Source of the DNA: Bradyrhizobium acaciae
GTDB lineage: Bacteria > Pseudomonadota > Alphaproteobacteria > Rhizobiales > Xanthobacteraceae
DNA: 64,000 nucleotides
Assembly: GCF_020889785.1 (NCBI RefSeq)
Contig: NZ_JACMYK010000020.1
Coordinates: forward strand, 1 to 64,000
Reading direction: 5' to 3'
Positions 1 through 8,228 of the stretch are shown in pieces. The notes under the pieces were generated by a model. The model did no database searches and had not been told where the DNA came from. It worked only from the letters and a program-made list of their open reading frames with translations. The translations under genes and the position numbers were made by a program. The number at the start of each line of letters is the position of its first letter. Position 1 is the stretch's first letter.

Positions 1-275
1 GTTGGCACGGCGGCGGCTGGCATGGTGGAGGCTGGCGCGGCGGCTACTATCGGCGCGGCTGGGGCTGGGGATATCCGTTCGCTGCCGCGGCGGTCGGCTT
101 CGGGCTAGGTTACGGCGCCTATGATTACTATGACGGCTATTACGGCAATCCATACTACGCCGGCTACGGCTACGACGATGGCTATGGCTATGGTGACGGC
201 GGCTGCTACGTCGTGCGGCGTCGCATGCTGACACCGTATGGCTGGCAAATCCGGCCAGTGCAGGTTTGCAACTGA
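1..275 (+). CDS. C-terminal part of a Gly/Tyr/Trp-rich small protein (5' end outside window)
   Basis: The frame is open from the window edge (codon phase begins at base 3) and stops with TGA at 273-275. The visible residues are dominated by Gly, Tyr, Trp and His, in patterns such as WHGGGW and GYYG. A short Ala/Gly hydrophobic stretch (FAAAAVGFGLGYGAY) follows, and the end is basic with a Cys. Short exported or membrane-associated glycine-rich proteins of Bradyrhizobium look like this, but low complexity prevents assignment to a family. A GC-rich hairpin follows the stop. The function is unknown. Confidence 0.6.
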   Translation, partial: WHGGGWHGGGWRGGYYRRGWGWGYPFAAAAVGFGLGYGAYDYYDGYYGNPYYAGYGYDDGYGYGDGGCYVVRRRMLTPYGWQIRPVQVCN

Positions 276-340
276 GCCATCCCTTGAAGCATGGCAGGTC
301 CATTCGATCGCCATGCTGATGGTCTTGGAATGAATGGCGC

Positions 341-366
341 GGCCTCGGTGTCTTGACGCCGAGGCC
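341..366 (+). terminator. GC-rich hairpin after the Gly/Tyr-rich gene
   Basis: Ten-base arms (341-350 and 357-366, core GGCCTCGG/CCGAGGCC) enclose a 6-base loop, TCTTGA. There is no clear T run, so this may be a weak terminator or a 3' stabilising stem. It lies 66 bases after the TGA. Confidence 0.4.
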
Positions 367-477
367 GTCGCGCATTGGTACGCTGCTTGCAACGCCTTGC
401 AGCAGTCGGTGCGTGAGCGCGTCGCGAAAACACAAGGGCCGGCTGCGATTGGAGCCTGGCCTCAGAGGATCCGAAAG

Positions 478-627
478 ATGCTGACCATTCCTGATCTGAC
501 CTTGTTGTTCATGGTGGTTGTTTCGAGTCTTGCCATTGCGTTGGTCTACGCGCTCCACCAGCTCGAGCCGAAGCTTGCGCGGTTGCGGCTGAGAACCGAT
601 CGCTTCCAGCGCGATCGCACCAAGTAG
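478..627 (+). CDS. Predicted 49-aa single-pass membrane protein
   Basis: The ATG at 478 follows an AGAGGA/GAAAG purine stretch and the frame stops at 625-627. The product has one hydrophobic segment (about residues 6-25, LTLLFMVVVSSLAIALVYAL) and then a basic, Arg-rich cytoplasmic tail (LRLRTDRFQRDRTK). The same frame is open upstream to an ATG at 334, but that extension overlaps the preceding hairpin and lacks a ribosome-binding site. No family is recognised. Small hydrophobic proteins of this shape are common in alphaproteobacteria. Its reality rests on the ribosome-binding site and composition alone. Confidence 0.45.
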   Translation: MLTIPDLTLLFMVVVSSLAIALVYALHQLEPKLARLRLRTDRFQRDRTK

Positions 628-1060
628 GCTGTCAACGCCGCTGGTTGCGGCTTCGGCCGCGGCGATTTTTGCGCGTGCGGAGCTGCAAGCTGAAACCGAT
701 TTGCGGACCGCACGTGCGCGAGGGCCGCTCCCGATGTGCGGAGCCCGGCTTTCCTTTTGGGTAGTCTCGGGGACCCTCGCTGCAGGGCCAAAAAAACAAG
801 GCCGTCGACGTAGTATACCGTCAACGACCTTGCCAGCCCCGGATATTGAAATCGGCTCACGCCATCCGGTCATTTAAGGATGACTCGGATTCGAGGGCCG
901 ATATGTGAACCAGTTCACAAAGTCCGGATTAATTCACGGTAACGGGCACTTATGCGAGGCTGCCGCGGCAGGCCTGGCGCCCGGAAAGCTCCACCTTGGA
1001 CCCTGATCTTGTTCGGGATTTGGCGCATTTTGATGGCCGGGCGCCTGGCACCCTCGGTCG
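628..1060. other. Intergenic stretch, one minus-strand terminator
   Basis: I see no convincing gene in these 433 bases. The visible structure is the hairpin at 788-831. The rest is GC-rich, and its overlapping open frames have no start signals or recognisable protein features. Bases 880-950 are less GC-rich. Confidence 0.5.
788..831 (-). terminator. Rho-independent terminator on the minus strand
   Basis: Thirteen-base arms (798-810 and 819-831) enclose the loop TAGTATAC. Two C-A mismatches on the plus strand become G-U pairs in minus-strand RNA. On that strand the stem is followed by one G and then a run of seven T (A7 at 790-796). The orientation suits the minus-strand gene that ends at 1061, although about 230 bases separate them. 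Confidence 0.6.
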
Positions 1061-1552
1061 TCAGCCGCGCGACCTGTGGCGCTTCCGGTTGGCGCTGCGG
1101 GTGGCCTTCGAGCGTTTGCGCGGCTCGGTCTCGGCGGCCGGCTCATTGGCCTGCGCGCTTGCCAGTGACTGGCGCAGACCCTCGACCTGTTCGGTCAGCG
1201 CAGCGACCTGGTCGGAGAGCCTCCTGGCGTCGGCCTGCTGCAGGGCGAACTGCTTGCGCATGGTCAGCAGCTGGTCTTGCACCTCCTGCAACTGGTCGAT
1301 GGATTCCTGCTGGGTCGCCTCCATGCCCTTGGTCTTTTCCACCAAGGCCTCGGAGACCTGCGCGGTCCGCGCCTGCAGTTGACGGGCGGCGATCATCCGG
1401 TCGGTCTCGGGCACGTTGCCGCTGAAGGCGCGCCACAGCGCGATCGAGCCGATCCCGAACAGCACGAGCACCAGCGCCACGGCGCCGATCGCGATCGGCT
1501 GCACGCCAATCAGGCTGCTGGTTTGTGAATTCCGGGGGGCAAGTTCGACCAT
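1061..1552 (-). CDS. Membrane-anchored coiled-coil protein, function unknown
   Basis: The product is about 163 residues. A short N-terminal cytoplasmic part is followed by one transmembrane segment (IAIGAVALVLVLFGIGSIAL, about residues 18-37), then a long heptad-like region rich in Gln, Glu and Leu (about 55-135). The tail is strongly basic (RKRSKATRSANRKRHRSRG). This layout suggests an inner-membrane protein with a coiled coil for oligomerisation and a basic end that could bind nucleic acid or phospholipid. I chose the ATG at 1552; the frame also opens at a GTG at 1600. No catalytic motif is visible and no family is named. A terminator on the same strand lies downstream. Confidence 0.65.
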   Translation of the reverse strand: MVELAPRNSQTSSLIGVQPIAIGAVALVLVLFGIGSIALWRAFSGNVPETDRMIAARQLQARTAQVSEALVEKTKGMEATQQESIDQLQEVQDQLLTMRKQFALQQADARRLSDQVAALTEQVEGLRQSLASAQANEPAAETEPRKRSKATRSANRKRHRSRG

Positions 1553-1709
1553 GCGACCAGAACCGGACGTCAATTGAAAGGTTCGGAATACCACAACCAC
1601 CGCGCGGGCAAAACCCCCGGAGATTCAAGCAGGTGGCGCGGGGAGTGCAAAACTCGCCGCAAATTCCGAGGCTTCTGTCCCAAAACGGGACTGTTCGACG
1701 CGAGCGGGT

Positions 1710-2252
1710 TCAGCGCGTCGGCGCGATCAGGCCAACCCTCATGTCCTTCGCCAGATAGACACAGGCGCCATCGGCAAGCACACGGCCGTTGGCGATACCC
1801 AGCACCAGCCGGCCGCGCCTGACCTGGCGCATGTCGACCTCATAGCGCACCAACCTCACGTCCGGCGTGATGTGTCCCCTGAACTTGACCTCGCCGACCC
1901 CGAGCGCCCGGCCTTTGCCCGGCGAGCCCGACCAGCCCAGCCAGAAGCCGATGATCTGCCACATGGCGTCGAGCCCGAGGCAGCCGGGCATCACGGGGTC
2001 GCCGGCAAAGTGACAGGCGAAGAACCAATGATCAGGTGCAATGTCGAGTTCGCCGGCGACATGGCCCTTGCCGAAGGCGCCGCCCTCGGTGCTGATTTCG
2101 GTGATGCGATCCATCATCAGCATCGGTGGCGCCGGGAGTTGTGCATTAGCCGGGCCGAAATAGCCGCCCTCGCTCGATCGCAGCAGATCCGGCTTGGTGT
2201 AGGACGATTGCGGCGTGTGAAAATCGTGCGGGTTGAACAAGATGGCCACCAA
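1710..2252 (-). CDS. fabA: 3-hydroxydecanoyl-ACP dehydratase (FabA family)
   Basis: FabA dehydrates 3-hydroxyacyl-ACP, and true FabA also isomerises trans-2- to cis-3-decenoyl-ACP, the entry to anaerobic unsaturated fatty-acid synthesis. The product is 180 aa, close to the E. coli enzyme (about 172). It keeps the family blocks [32 protein letters not shown] and [13 protein letters not shown]. Catalytic His81 (CHF) and Asp95 (GLDA) are present. The start is a TTG (2252) or the adjacent GTG (2249). The gene is the second of a TetR-fabA operon with a 21-base gap, and no fabB or fabI partner is visible. It may therefore be a regulated second copy rather than the housekeeping one. FabA-type specificity rather than a FabZ-like role is inferred from the overall match. 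Confidence 0.9.
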   Translation of the reverse strand: MVAILFNPHDFHTPQSSYTKPDLLRSSEGGYFGPANAQLPAPPMLMMDRITEISTEGGAFGKGHVAGELDIAPDHWFFACHFAGDPVMPGCLGLDAMWQIIGFWLGWSGSPGKGRALGVGEVKFRGHITPDVRLVRYEVDMRQVRRGRLVLGIANGRVLADGACVYLAKDMRVGLIAPTR

Positions 2253-2273
2253 CCTTGGGGTTATTGTTGAACG

Positions 2274-2900
2274 TTAGCGGCGGCTGCGCCGCGTTGGCTT
2301 TGACTTCACGGAGGCTTCGGCGGGCAGCCGCAACGCAGCGGCCATGAAGGCCCAGATGTCGTCGGTCAGATCGGCCGGATCCGGCCGCCGCGCGGCGGTC
2401 AGCGCACCGATCAGTGCCTGACGGATGCCGCCGATCATCAACGCGATGGTGAGGTGAGGGTCGATGTCCGTGCCGACGATCCCGTCGCGCTGCGCAGCCT
2501 CGAGCATCCGCGCTCCGGCCGCGAGTTGCCGGGCGGTGAAGGCGGTCTCGACATCCAGCACCTCGGCCGCGCGGCTCAGCGGTCCGATCACGAGTGGAGC
2601 AAACGGGTGCTGATAATGAAACGCGACATAGGCGCCGATCCGGGCCTTCTCCCGGCCGGCCCAGTCTGCCGTCGGCAATTTGGCGCCGCTGAAGGCTGCC
2701 TGATCGAGCAGTTCATAAAACCCCTCGACCACGGCGGCGATCAGGCCGGCTTTCGATCCGAAATGGTGATAGGCGAGCCCGACCGAGGCCTGCGCCCGTC
2801 TGGCGACGGCCTGCATCTCGATGTGTCCTTGGCCCTCGATCAGTTCGTCCTGGGCTGCGGCGAGCAGCCTTTCCCGCGTTGCCGGGCTGGAGACCGTCAT
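2274..2900 (-). CDS. TetR/AcrR family transcriptional regulator next to fabA
   Basis: The product is 208 aa. The N-terminal helix-turn-helix domain (about residues 8-55) shows the TetR pattern, including the recognition region RRAQASVGLAYHHFGSKAGLIAAVVEGFY. An all-helical ligand-binding domain and a basic tail follow. The gene lies 21 bases upstream of fabA on the same strand and is divergent from the gene at 2999. A perfect 18-bp palindrome (2916-2933) sits just upstream of its ATG. The arrangement suggests autorepression and control of fabA in response to a lipid-related ligand, by analogy with TetR regulators of fatty-acid genes such as FabR and DesT. The ligand is unknown. Confidence 0.85.
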   Translation of the reverse strand: MTVSSPATRERLLAAAQDELIEGQGHIEMQAVARRAQASVGLAYHHFGSKAGLIAAVVEGFYELLDQAAFSGAKLPTADWAGREKARIGAYVAFHYQHPFAPLVIGPLSRAAEVLDVETAFTARQLAAGARMLEAAQRDGIVGTDIDPHLTIALMIGGIRQALIGALTAARRPDPADLTDDIWAFMAAALRLPAEASVKSKPTRRSRR

Positions 2901-2915
2901 TGTCCATCCGTGAGC

Positions 2916-2933
2916 TGAATTGAATTCAATTCA
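2916..2933. promoter_or_regulatory. 18-bp perfect palindrome, candidate TetR operator
   Basis: TGAATTGAATTCAATTCA reads identically on both strands. It lies 16 bases upstream of the TetR-gene ATG and between divergent genes, in a short AT-rich island within GC-rich DNA. Position, symmetry and length fit a TetR-family operator that could control both directions. Confidence 0.7.
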
Positions 2934-2998
2934 ATAGGCCGAATGCTAGGATGTCAAGCGTGGCGGCACGAGCCGGGGATTGGACGGTAAGGCGGGGA

Positions 2999-3409
2999 AT
3001 GGCATTCGCGATCAAGACCGAGATCTCCGAACTCCGGGCGAAAGCGTTCGCCTTCACGGCGCAGAAGACCATGTATGGCGGCAAGCTGATCGCCGCCGGC
3101 GACATCGTGTTCGTATTCGCGAGCGAGAACGAGGGCGGCAAGGGCCTGATCGTCCGCGCGCTCGTCACCTCGGCCGAGGCGGTGCCGCGCAAGGTCGGCA
3201 TCGAAAGGCAAACGCCGCGCGTCAGCATCGTGATCAAGCGCACCGCGCTGGCGACGTGCCCGCTCGGGCGCGACCAACTCGAGCCTTTCAAGGATTGGGA
3301 CGACGGCCGGCCCGAGACCGAGCTCAACTTCAAGTTCTATCGCCAGGCCACCAACAAGATCGTCGGCATCACCGACGAGACGTCAGCCTTTCTTGAGCGC
3401 TTCTTCTAA
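2999..3409 (+). CDS. Conserved hypothetical protein, possibly EVE/PUA-like fold
   Basis: The product is 136 aa. I chose the ATG at 2999 because GGCGGGG precedes it; an in-frame ATG at 2951 would add 16 residues. The sequence begins FAIKTEISELRAKAFAFTAQKTMYGG, and then GDIVFVFASENEGGKGLIVRALVTSAEAV, which resembles the strand pattern of EVE/PUA-like domains (a ligand cleft built from GD-h-h-F-h motifs). A later FKFYRQATNKIVGIT block and a Phe-rich end follow. The resemblance is weak and by eye only. The gene is divergent from TetR-fabA and may share the palindromic operator. No membrane segment or signal peptide is visible. Confidence 0.6.
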   Translation: MAFAIKTEISELRAKAFAFTAQKTMYGGKLIAAGDIVFVFASENEGGKGLIVRALVTSAEAVPRKVGIERQTPRVSIVIKRTALATCPLGRDQLEPFKDWDDGRPETELNFKFYRQATNKIVGITDETSAFLERFF

Positions 3410-3722
3410 AGCGGTGGGCACGACTTGCGCATCGTCCAGCGGGTCCCAAGTCGAGCACCGCCTATCGACGCGGTTGACTGTTTGCGGTGAGGGTTAGCCG
3501 TCATCGGGGTGGTCTCGACGAGCGCTGCGCTGGTCTCTCCACCTGCGAACATCGGCAATCTTGACGTGCTCGTTTCGCAATTTGCCTAGTGAGCGTCGCG
3601 CTCGCCGGCCGGCCTCAATCGTTGCGCGGCGCGGCCGCAAACCGGCACGCACCGGAGCGCGTGTCTGGTCCCGTTGCGAATGTCTGGTTGCAGTGCTAGC
3701 TTTTTCTCCAAGGAGAGGCAGC
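3410..3722. other. Intergenic stretch without a recognisable gene
   Basis: These 313 bases end with the ribosome-binding site of the methyltransferase (AAGGAGAGG at 3710-3718). The methyltransferase frame is open backwards through much of the stretch, but that part has an Arg-rich composition typical of non-coding GC-rich sequence and no start signal. Nothing else is visible. Confidence 0.5.
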
Positions 3723-4607
3723 ATGCGAGACAACGAGCAGACGGCCGATCACTACACGAAGCAATGGTCGAGCGACCTGGGCTTCAAGTCGTTCGTTCAG
3801 CAGAATCCTGAAGCAGCGAAGGCGATGCCGAGCAGGCAATTGCCGTGGGCCGGACTGTTCAAGCGTATTCGCGAGCAGGCGTCGGAACGCAAGACAACGG
3901 TATATGATGCTGCTTGCGGATTTGGCGACATCCTCAACCAGCTCACGGCATCGCCGATCCCGGCCCATCTCGACTATGTCGGCGCCGATATTCACGGCGC
4001 GCTGGATACGATCGAGCGGCACGGGATTGCGACGCTGCTAAATCATGACATCACAGGTGAATTGCCGACAGGGCAGAAGTTCGATTTCATCATCTGCCGG
4101 GCCGCGATCCATCATACGCCAGATCCGCGCGCTACATACCAGACTTTGGTGCGGCAACTCGCGCCCGGTGGCACCATTGCAATCACCGCCTACGCAAAGA
4201 AGGCGCCAATGCGTGAAGCCGTCGACGACGCCTTGCGCGCCACGATCATTCCGATGTCAAACGACGAAGCGTTTGCCACGGCGAGCCAGTTGACGGCGCT
4301 TGGACGAGATCTGCAGCGCTCTCAGGGCCAAATCACGATCGAGAATGATTTGCCGTTTCTTGGCATCAAGGCCGGTGCCTATGACATCCAGACCTTCATC
4401 TACAACCACTTCATCAAGTGCTGGCACAATCCGGCGTTCTCGGAGCAGCATTGCGATCTCGTGAACTTTGACTGGTACCATCCGCCCTTCGCGTTCCGGT
4501 ACGAGCGGGATGAGTTACGCGCGTGGGCGGCAGCTTGCGAGCTCGAAATTGTCCGGGAGGCCTCGACCGAGGCGCAGCATTACATGGAATGCCGCTCGTC
4601 GCGCTAA
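3723..4607 (+). CDS. SAM-dependent methyltransferase, class I
   Basis: The product is 294 aa. AAGGAGAGG lies 4-13 bases upstream of the ATG at 3723 and fixes this start. Motif I (VYDAACGFGDIL, about residues 60-71) binds the SAM methionine, and an acidic residue at the end of the next strand (YVGADIH) fits the ribose contact. FDFIICRAAIHHTPDPRATYQTLVRQLAPGGTIAITAY matches motifs IV and post-IV of small-molecule methyltransferases. The C-terminal 100 residues, rich in Trp, Tyr and His, probably form the substrate cap. The substrate cannot be named. The gene stands alone, and a strong hairpin (4720-4749) separates it from the convergent next gene. Confidence 0.8.
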   Translation: MRDNEQTADHYTKQWSSDLGFKSFVQQNPEAAKAMPSRQLPWAGLFKRIREQASERKTTVYDAACGFGDILNQLTASPIPAHLDYVGADIHGALDTIERHGIATLLNHDITGELPTGQKFDFIICRAAIHHTPDPRATYQTLVRQLAPGGTIAITAYAKKAPMREAVDDALRATIIPMSNDEAFATASQLTALGRDLQRSQGQITIENDLPFLGIKAGAYDIQTFIYNHFIKCWHNPAFSEQHCDLVNFDWYHPPFAFRYERDELRAWAAACELEIVREASTEAQHYMECRSSR

Positions 4608-4719
4608 GGCGAACCCGAACAAACGCTGACGAACTCGCCGATCGATTGCGGCGAGCTTGCGTGGTGCCGCATCGGCGCTGCGGAGTTCGGCCAGGACTTC
4701 TCGTACCCCGCAAAAGGTT

Positions 4720-4749
4720 GCGGCCAGGCTTTGGGGGAAGCCTGGCCGC
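4720..4749. terminator. 12-bp perfect hairpin between convergent genes
   Basis: GCGGCCAGGCTT (4720-4731) pairs perfectly with AAGCCTGGCCGC (4738-4749) across a 6-base loop. It sits between the ends of the methyltransferase (+, 4607) and the transglutaminase-like gene (-, 4824), so it could stop transcription from both. No long T run follows on either strand. Confidence 0.5.
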
Positions 4750-4823
4750 GCGCGAACCGGTCTGGGACGGGGAGGGGTGGGGATGTGACCGGGTCGCGAA
4801 CTCGAAAATCCTTGGCTCTCTGC

Positions 4824-5438
4824 TCAGCGCGAGCTTGCGGTTGAAACTGCGGGGCGGTTGTCGCCGAGCGAGACCCACACATTGGGATCGCTCTGCGATT
4901 GCCGCTTGACGAAGCGGTAGCCGGTCTCCGTCCAGGCGACGATGCTCTCGTTCTGGTTATCGAGCACGAACTCACCCTTGTCGGTCTTCACCGTCAGCAC
5001 CGCGTGGCCTTCGCCCTTCTTGTCGCGGACCACGGTGATCAATAGCGCCTCGCGGGGCCAGCCGGCGTCCATCAGCATCTTGCGCTTCAGGAGCACGTAG
5101 TCCTCGCAGTCGCCGTAACCGTCCGAAGGCAACGACCATTTCTCGATCACGCCCCAATGATCCATGTCGGTCATCGGCTTGATGGATTCGTTGACCCACT
5201 TGTTGACCCGCACGAGGTCGCGCCAAGCGGTCTGCGACATAACGATGTCGCGTGGTTGTGTCTTGCCGCCGCGGCACTCGGCCGGATTGTCGGCGCAGAA
5301 CTCGACCCAGCCGATCGGCGAACGTGCGACGTCACCGAGGCTGGCGTAGACCACGTCGCCGGCCTTGGCCGACACGCACGTTGCAAAAAGGATGGCGGCA
5401 ACCGCCAAACCTTTCCCCTGTCCCCTGAAACCAAACAT
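4824..5438 (-). CDS. Exported transglutaminase-like cysteine peptidase (BTLCP family)
   Basis: The product is 204 aa. An N-terminal signal peptide (MFGFRGQGKGLAVAAILFATCVSAKAG) probably ends after AKA. The mature part has the bacterial transglutaminase-like triad: Cys111 in GYGDCEDY, His145 in GEGHAVL and Asp160 in FVLDN. This matches the predicted periplasmic BTLCP family (DUF920) often linked to type I secretion and adhesin processing (LapG is a relative). No LapD- or adhesin-like gene is adjacent here. The ATG at 5438 is preferred over a GTG at 5477 because the signal peptide then starts normally. The upstream region is AT-rich and holds the likely promoter. Confidence 0.85.
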   Translation of the reverse strand: MFGFRGQGKGLAVAAILFATCVSAKAGDVVYASLGDVARSPIGWVEFCADNPAECRGGKTQPRDIVMSQTAWRDLVRVNKWVNESIKPMTDMDHWGVIEKWSLPSDGYGDCEDYVLLKRKMLMDAGWPREALLITVVRDKKGEGHAVLTVKTDKGEFVLDNQNESIVAWTETGYRFVKRQSQSDPNVWVSLGDNRPAVSTASSR

Positions 5439-5699
5439 TGTGGCCCCCGTTCTTTTTGTTGGGACCACGTTTCGCACAAAGCTTTTGCGCCGCCGCTAAG
5501 TACGCGAAGTAGATTTGACGCGAATACTGGTAAAAGCTGCGGCTAATTCGATCTTTACTTGAATCGAATTCGCCTAAAAGTTGAAACAACTGCAATTGAT
5601 TCAAATTTTATGCATTAATACGGAGAACGCTGCGCCAGCGCGGTTTGTTGCGTCAAAAGCGCCGGCCGTTAACCGCCGATTTCACTACGCCAAACGCAC
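5439..5699. other. AT-rich intergenic region upstream of the BTLCP gene
   Basis: With the hairpin at 5700-5735 and the short gap to the next gene, the non-coding stretch is 332 bases. Bases 5540-5625 are clearly AT-richer than their surroundings and probably carry the minus-strand promoter of the BTLCP gene. I see no coding feature. Confidence 0.5.
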
Positions 5700-5735
5700 C
5701 GAAGGCGGCCACCGGTGTACCGGAGGCCGCCTTCG
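5700..5735 (-). terminator. Strong hairpin downstream of the PilZ gene
   Basis: CGAAGGCGGCC (5700-5710) pairs perfectly with GGCCGCCTTCG (5725-5735). A second small inverted repeat (CCGG...CCGG) lies inside the loop. It lies 35 bases beyond the PilZ stop on the minus strand and fits a transcription terminator, although the following T content is low. Confidence 0.6.
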
Positions 5736-5770
5736 CGGGCTGAAACCGGGGTCTTGAGCGGTTTTTCGCT

Positions 5771-6388
5771 TTACCTCGCGGTAACGCTCTCTTCGAGGGT
5801 TTCCGCTGATTGCTCGTGGACGAACTCGAGCGCGAAGCCTTCCTCGAGATTTCGCACCACGCGGGCCTGCACCCGGCCGAGCATCACGAGCGACTTCAGC
5901 GGCGGGCGGTTCTCCGCGGCAATTGCGGCTCCGGACAAGGAAAGGTCGATGATGCGGCAGGTCATCCGCGTGCCGTCTTCCTGGGTCAGCAGGGCGATCG
6001 GGTTGCGCGGCACGATACGGTCGTGGCGGCGATCCTCGGGCAGATTGAGGATGTCGCGATTGGCGAGCCAGGTGAGCTGGGCGGCGAGCTTGTCGCGCTT
6101 GCGCGCGGTGGCGCCGATCGTCATCGCAAAGCCGTTGTCGATGATCCGGGTGATGCGGCCCTCGACGCGGCCGATATGGTCGAGATAGGCGATCACGCGG
6201 TCGCCGACATTGCCGATGCCCGGCGCCAGCAGCGCGAGGCCGCCCGGCGACATGTTGATAATCTGGCAGGGAAATTCGCGCCGGTCGGGCAGCATGTAGC
6301 GGCCGAGCAGGTGCACCTTGACGCGCTGGAAGCGCCGCCGCTCCTCGGCTGCGGGGACGACGGTAGTTTTCTTCTGTGCAAACGACAT
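5771..6388 (-). CDS. Protein with two PilZ domains
   Basis: The product is about 205 aa. The first PilZ unit has ERRRFQRVKV (about residues 16-25) and NMSPGG (45-50). The second has RRHDRIVPR (120-128) and DLSLSG (148-153). These match the RxxxR and [D/N]xSxxG signatures that bind cyclic di-GMP, and both arginine clusters look intact. PilZ proteins change flagellar, exopolysaccharide or enzyme activity when c-di-GMP rises. No transmembrane segment is present, so it is probably cytoplasmic. I chose the ATG at 6388 (MSFAQKK); the frame also opens at 6406. A GGDEF-EAL protein is encoded at 44.6 kb, but no direct link is visible. Confidence 0.85.
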   Translation of the reverse strand: MSFAQKKTTVVPAAEERRRFQRVKVHLLGRYMLPDRREFPCQIINMSPGGLALLAPGIGNVGDRVIAYLDHIGRVEGRITRIIDNGFAMTIGATARKRDKLAAQLTWLANRDILNLPEDRRHDRIVPRNPIALLTQEDGTRMTCRIIDLSLSGAAIAAENRPPLKSLVMLGRVQARVVRNLEEGFALEFVHEQSAETLEESVTAR

Positions 6389-6456
6389 CACCACAAACCC
6401 GGCCACCGTCCATTCGGAGCCCCGACGACCCTAAGGCTGATAGGGTTAACGGGGCG

Positions 6457-8091
6457 TTACGGTTGAGATGGGGAACCCGCACACGGTGCAAGAGAAGTGC
6501 GCGGTGCTGCCGCGCGCAGCTTCTCAAGAGATTGCGGCCGCTTCGCGCGCCGCATCCGGTTCGCCGAACCACCGCGACATGGCCTGTGCAGCGTCCTCAA
6601 GCTGGGGGCGGCGTCGGCGGCCCAGGCGACGACGCCGTCGGGGCGCACGAGCACGGCGCTGAGGCCGAGCCGATCCCTGGCGTCGCTTGCGACATAGTCG
6701 ACCCGCCCACGCCAGCGATCGCCGAGCGCTTGCAGGGGCGAGCGCGGCTCAAAGTCGAGCAACAGGCCGCGCCCGTCTCTGAGCAGTTCGCCGAGCGTCA
6801 TCCCGCAGGCGAGCGCGAAGTCGGGCGCACTGCGGCCCGCCAGCGCATGGCGGCCGCCAAGATCGTAGCGGAGCGAAACGCCCCACACGCGCTCGGCAAA
6901 ATATGTCGCGCCGTCCGATGTCGCGATCAGATCGCGGATGATGGCTTCGAGCGCACGCGAACTCCGGCTCGGTCGCATCAGTGCGACCTGGGCGCGCGAC
7001 CAGTCGAGGATTTGCGCGCCCACCGGATACCGCTCGCTCATATAGCTGTCGAGCAAACCGGCCGGCGCGTCGCCGCGGATCGTGGCCGCGAGCTTCCAGC
7101 CGAGGTTCATCGCATCGCCGAGCCCGAGATTGAGCCCCTGGCCGCCGAGGGGAGAATGGATATGCGCGGCATCGCCCGCGAGCAGCACGCGACCGTTGCG
7201 GTAAGCCGTCGCCTGACAGGCGCGATCCGTCCAGGTGCTGGCGAGCTTGAGCGCCGTCAATGTGACGTCGGTGCCGGAGACGTGGCGCAATATCGCCTGC
7301 ACATGCTCGCGCGTGATGGGTTGGGTTCGGTGGAAAGCGCCGCCGTCGAATTCGACCATCGCGATCGTGCCGGGATGCGCGTACGTATACATGCCCGTCG
7401 GCGTGTAGTGGCGGCCCGGACGCAGCTTGTCCGGATCTGATATCTCGACCTCGACCGAATAGCCGGTGAACTCGGGATCGGTGCCGACGAAATCGAAGCC
7501 GCCGACCTTGCGCACCATGCTGCGGCCGCCGTCGCAACCGACCAGCCAGCGTCCGTGGAACGTGTGGCCGGCGGCGCCAACGGTCACACCGTCATCGGAC
7601 TGATCAAGCGCCTCGACGCCGAGGCCGCGCCTGGTCTCGACGCCCATAGCGGTTGCGCGCGCGGCCAAGGCGGATTCGAGTGACTCCATGTCGACCGCCA
7701 TGCTGGTGCCGGCCGGGCTCGGCAGGCGAAACGGCCATTTCGACGTATCGATATCGTCGTGAAAGAACTGGATGCCTGCGAAATGGCCGGCCGGGCGGCG
7801 CGGCTGTTGCATCCAATGCGCGCCATTCGATACGTTACTCGAGCCATCTTTCGCACGCTGCGGCGCCGCGATGTCGTCCAGCATCCCGCGACGATGGAGG
7901 GCTTCGATGGTGGGCGCCGAGAGACCGCGCATGCCGAACGGCAGCCGCTTCAACGGCGAATGCGGGTCCGCGGCCTGCTCCAGCACCAGGACCGAGAGTT
8001 TTGCGAGCCGCAGCTCACAGGCAAGCATCAAACCGACCGGGCCGGCACCGGCGATCACGACATCATAAGGGAGGGGGTGGTCGTTATGCAT
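6457..8091 (-). CDS. FAD-dependent aromatic monooxygenase, C-terminus frameshifted
   Basis: This is a flavoprotein hydroxylase of the PheA/TfdB/MhpA type, which uses NAD(P)H and O2 on an aromatic or polyketide-like ring. The Rossmann motif is GAGPVG (residues 15-20), the DG motif is GCDGGRS (185-191), and the second FAD motif is LLAGDAAHIHSPLGGQGLNLGLGDAMNLGWKLA (about 303-335). A thioredoxin-like C-terminal domain follows. AAGGAG precedes the ATG at 8091. After VRPDGVVAWAADAAP the frame turns into Arg-rich sequence and runs to 6457. One extra base in the G5 run at 6604-6608 would restore a family-like ending (QLEDAAQAMSRWFGEP) with a stop at 6524-6526. The substrate is unknown. Confidence 0.8.
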   Translation of the reverse strand: MHNDHPLPYDVVIAGAGPVGLMLACELRLAKLSVLVLEQAADPHSPLKRLPFGMRGLSAPTIEALHRRGMLDDIAAPQRAKDGSSNVSNGAHWMQQPRRPAGHFAGIQFFHDDIDTSKWPFRLPSPAGTSMAVDMESLESALAARATAMGVETRRGLGVEALDQSDDGVTVGAAGHTFHGRWLVGCDGGRSMVRKVGGFDFVGTDPEFTGYSVEVEISDPDKLRPGRHYTPTGMYTYAHPGTIAMVEFDGGAFHRTQPITREHVQAILRHVSGTDVTLTALKLASTWTDRACQATAYRNGRVLLAGDAAHIHSPLGGQGLNLGLGDAMNLGWKLAATIRGDAPAGLLDSYMSERYPVGAQILDWSRAQVALMRPSRSSRALEAIIRDLIATSDGATYFAERVWGVSLRYDLGGRHALAGRSAPDFALACGMTLGELLRDGRGLLLDFEPRSPLQALGDRWRGRVDYVASDARDRLGLSAVLVRPDGVVAWAADAAPSLRTLHRPCRGGSANRMRRAKRPQSLEKLRAAAPRTSLAPCAGSPSQP

Positions 8092-8228
8092 GAACTGCTC
8101 CTTTGTCGATGTTCGACCCGAGCGGTTCGTCGGGTTGAGAACCACACGGACGAACAATGGGCGCCTGGACGGCGTCCGGTGTTCGTCGTGGGGATCTCAC
8201 GCATCAAGCAGGAGACCAGAGCTTTCGT

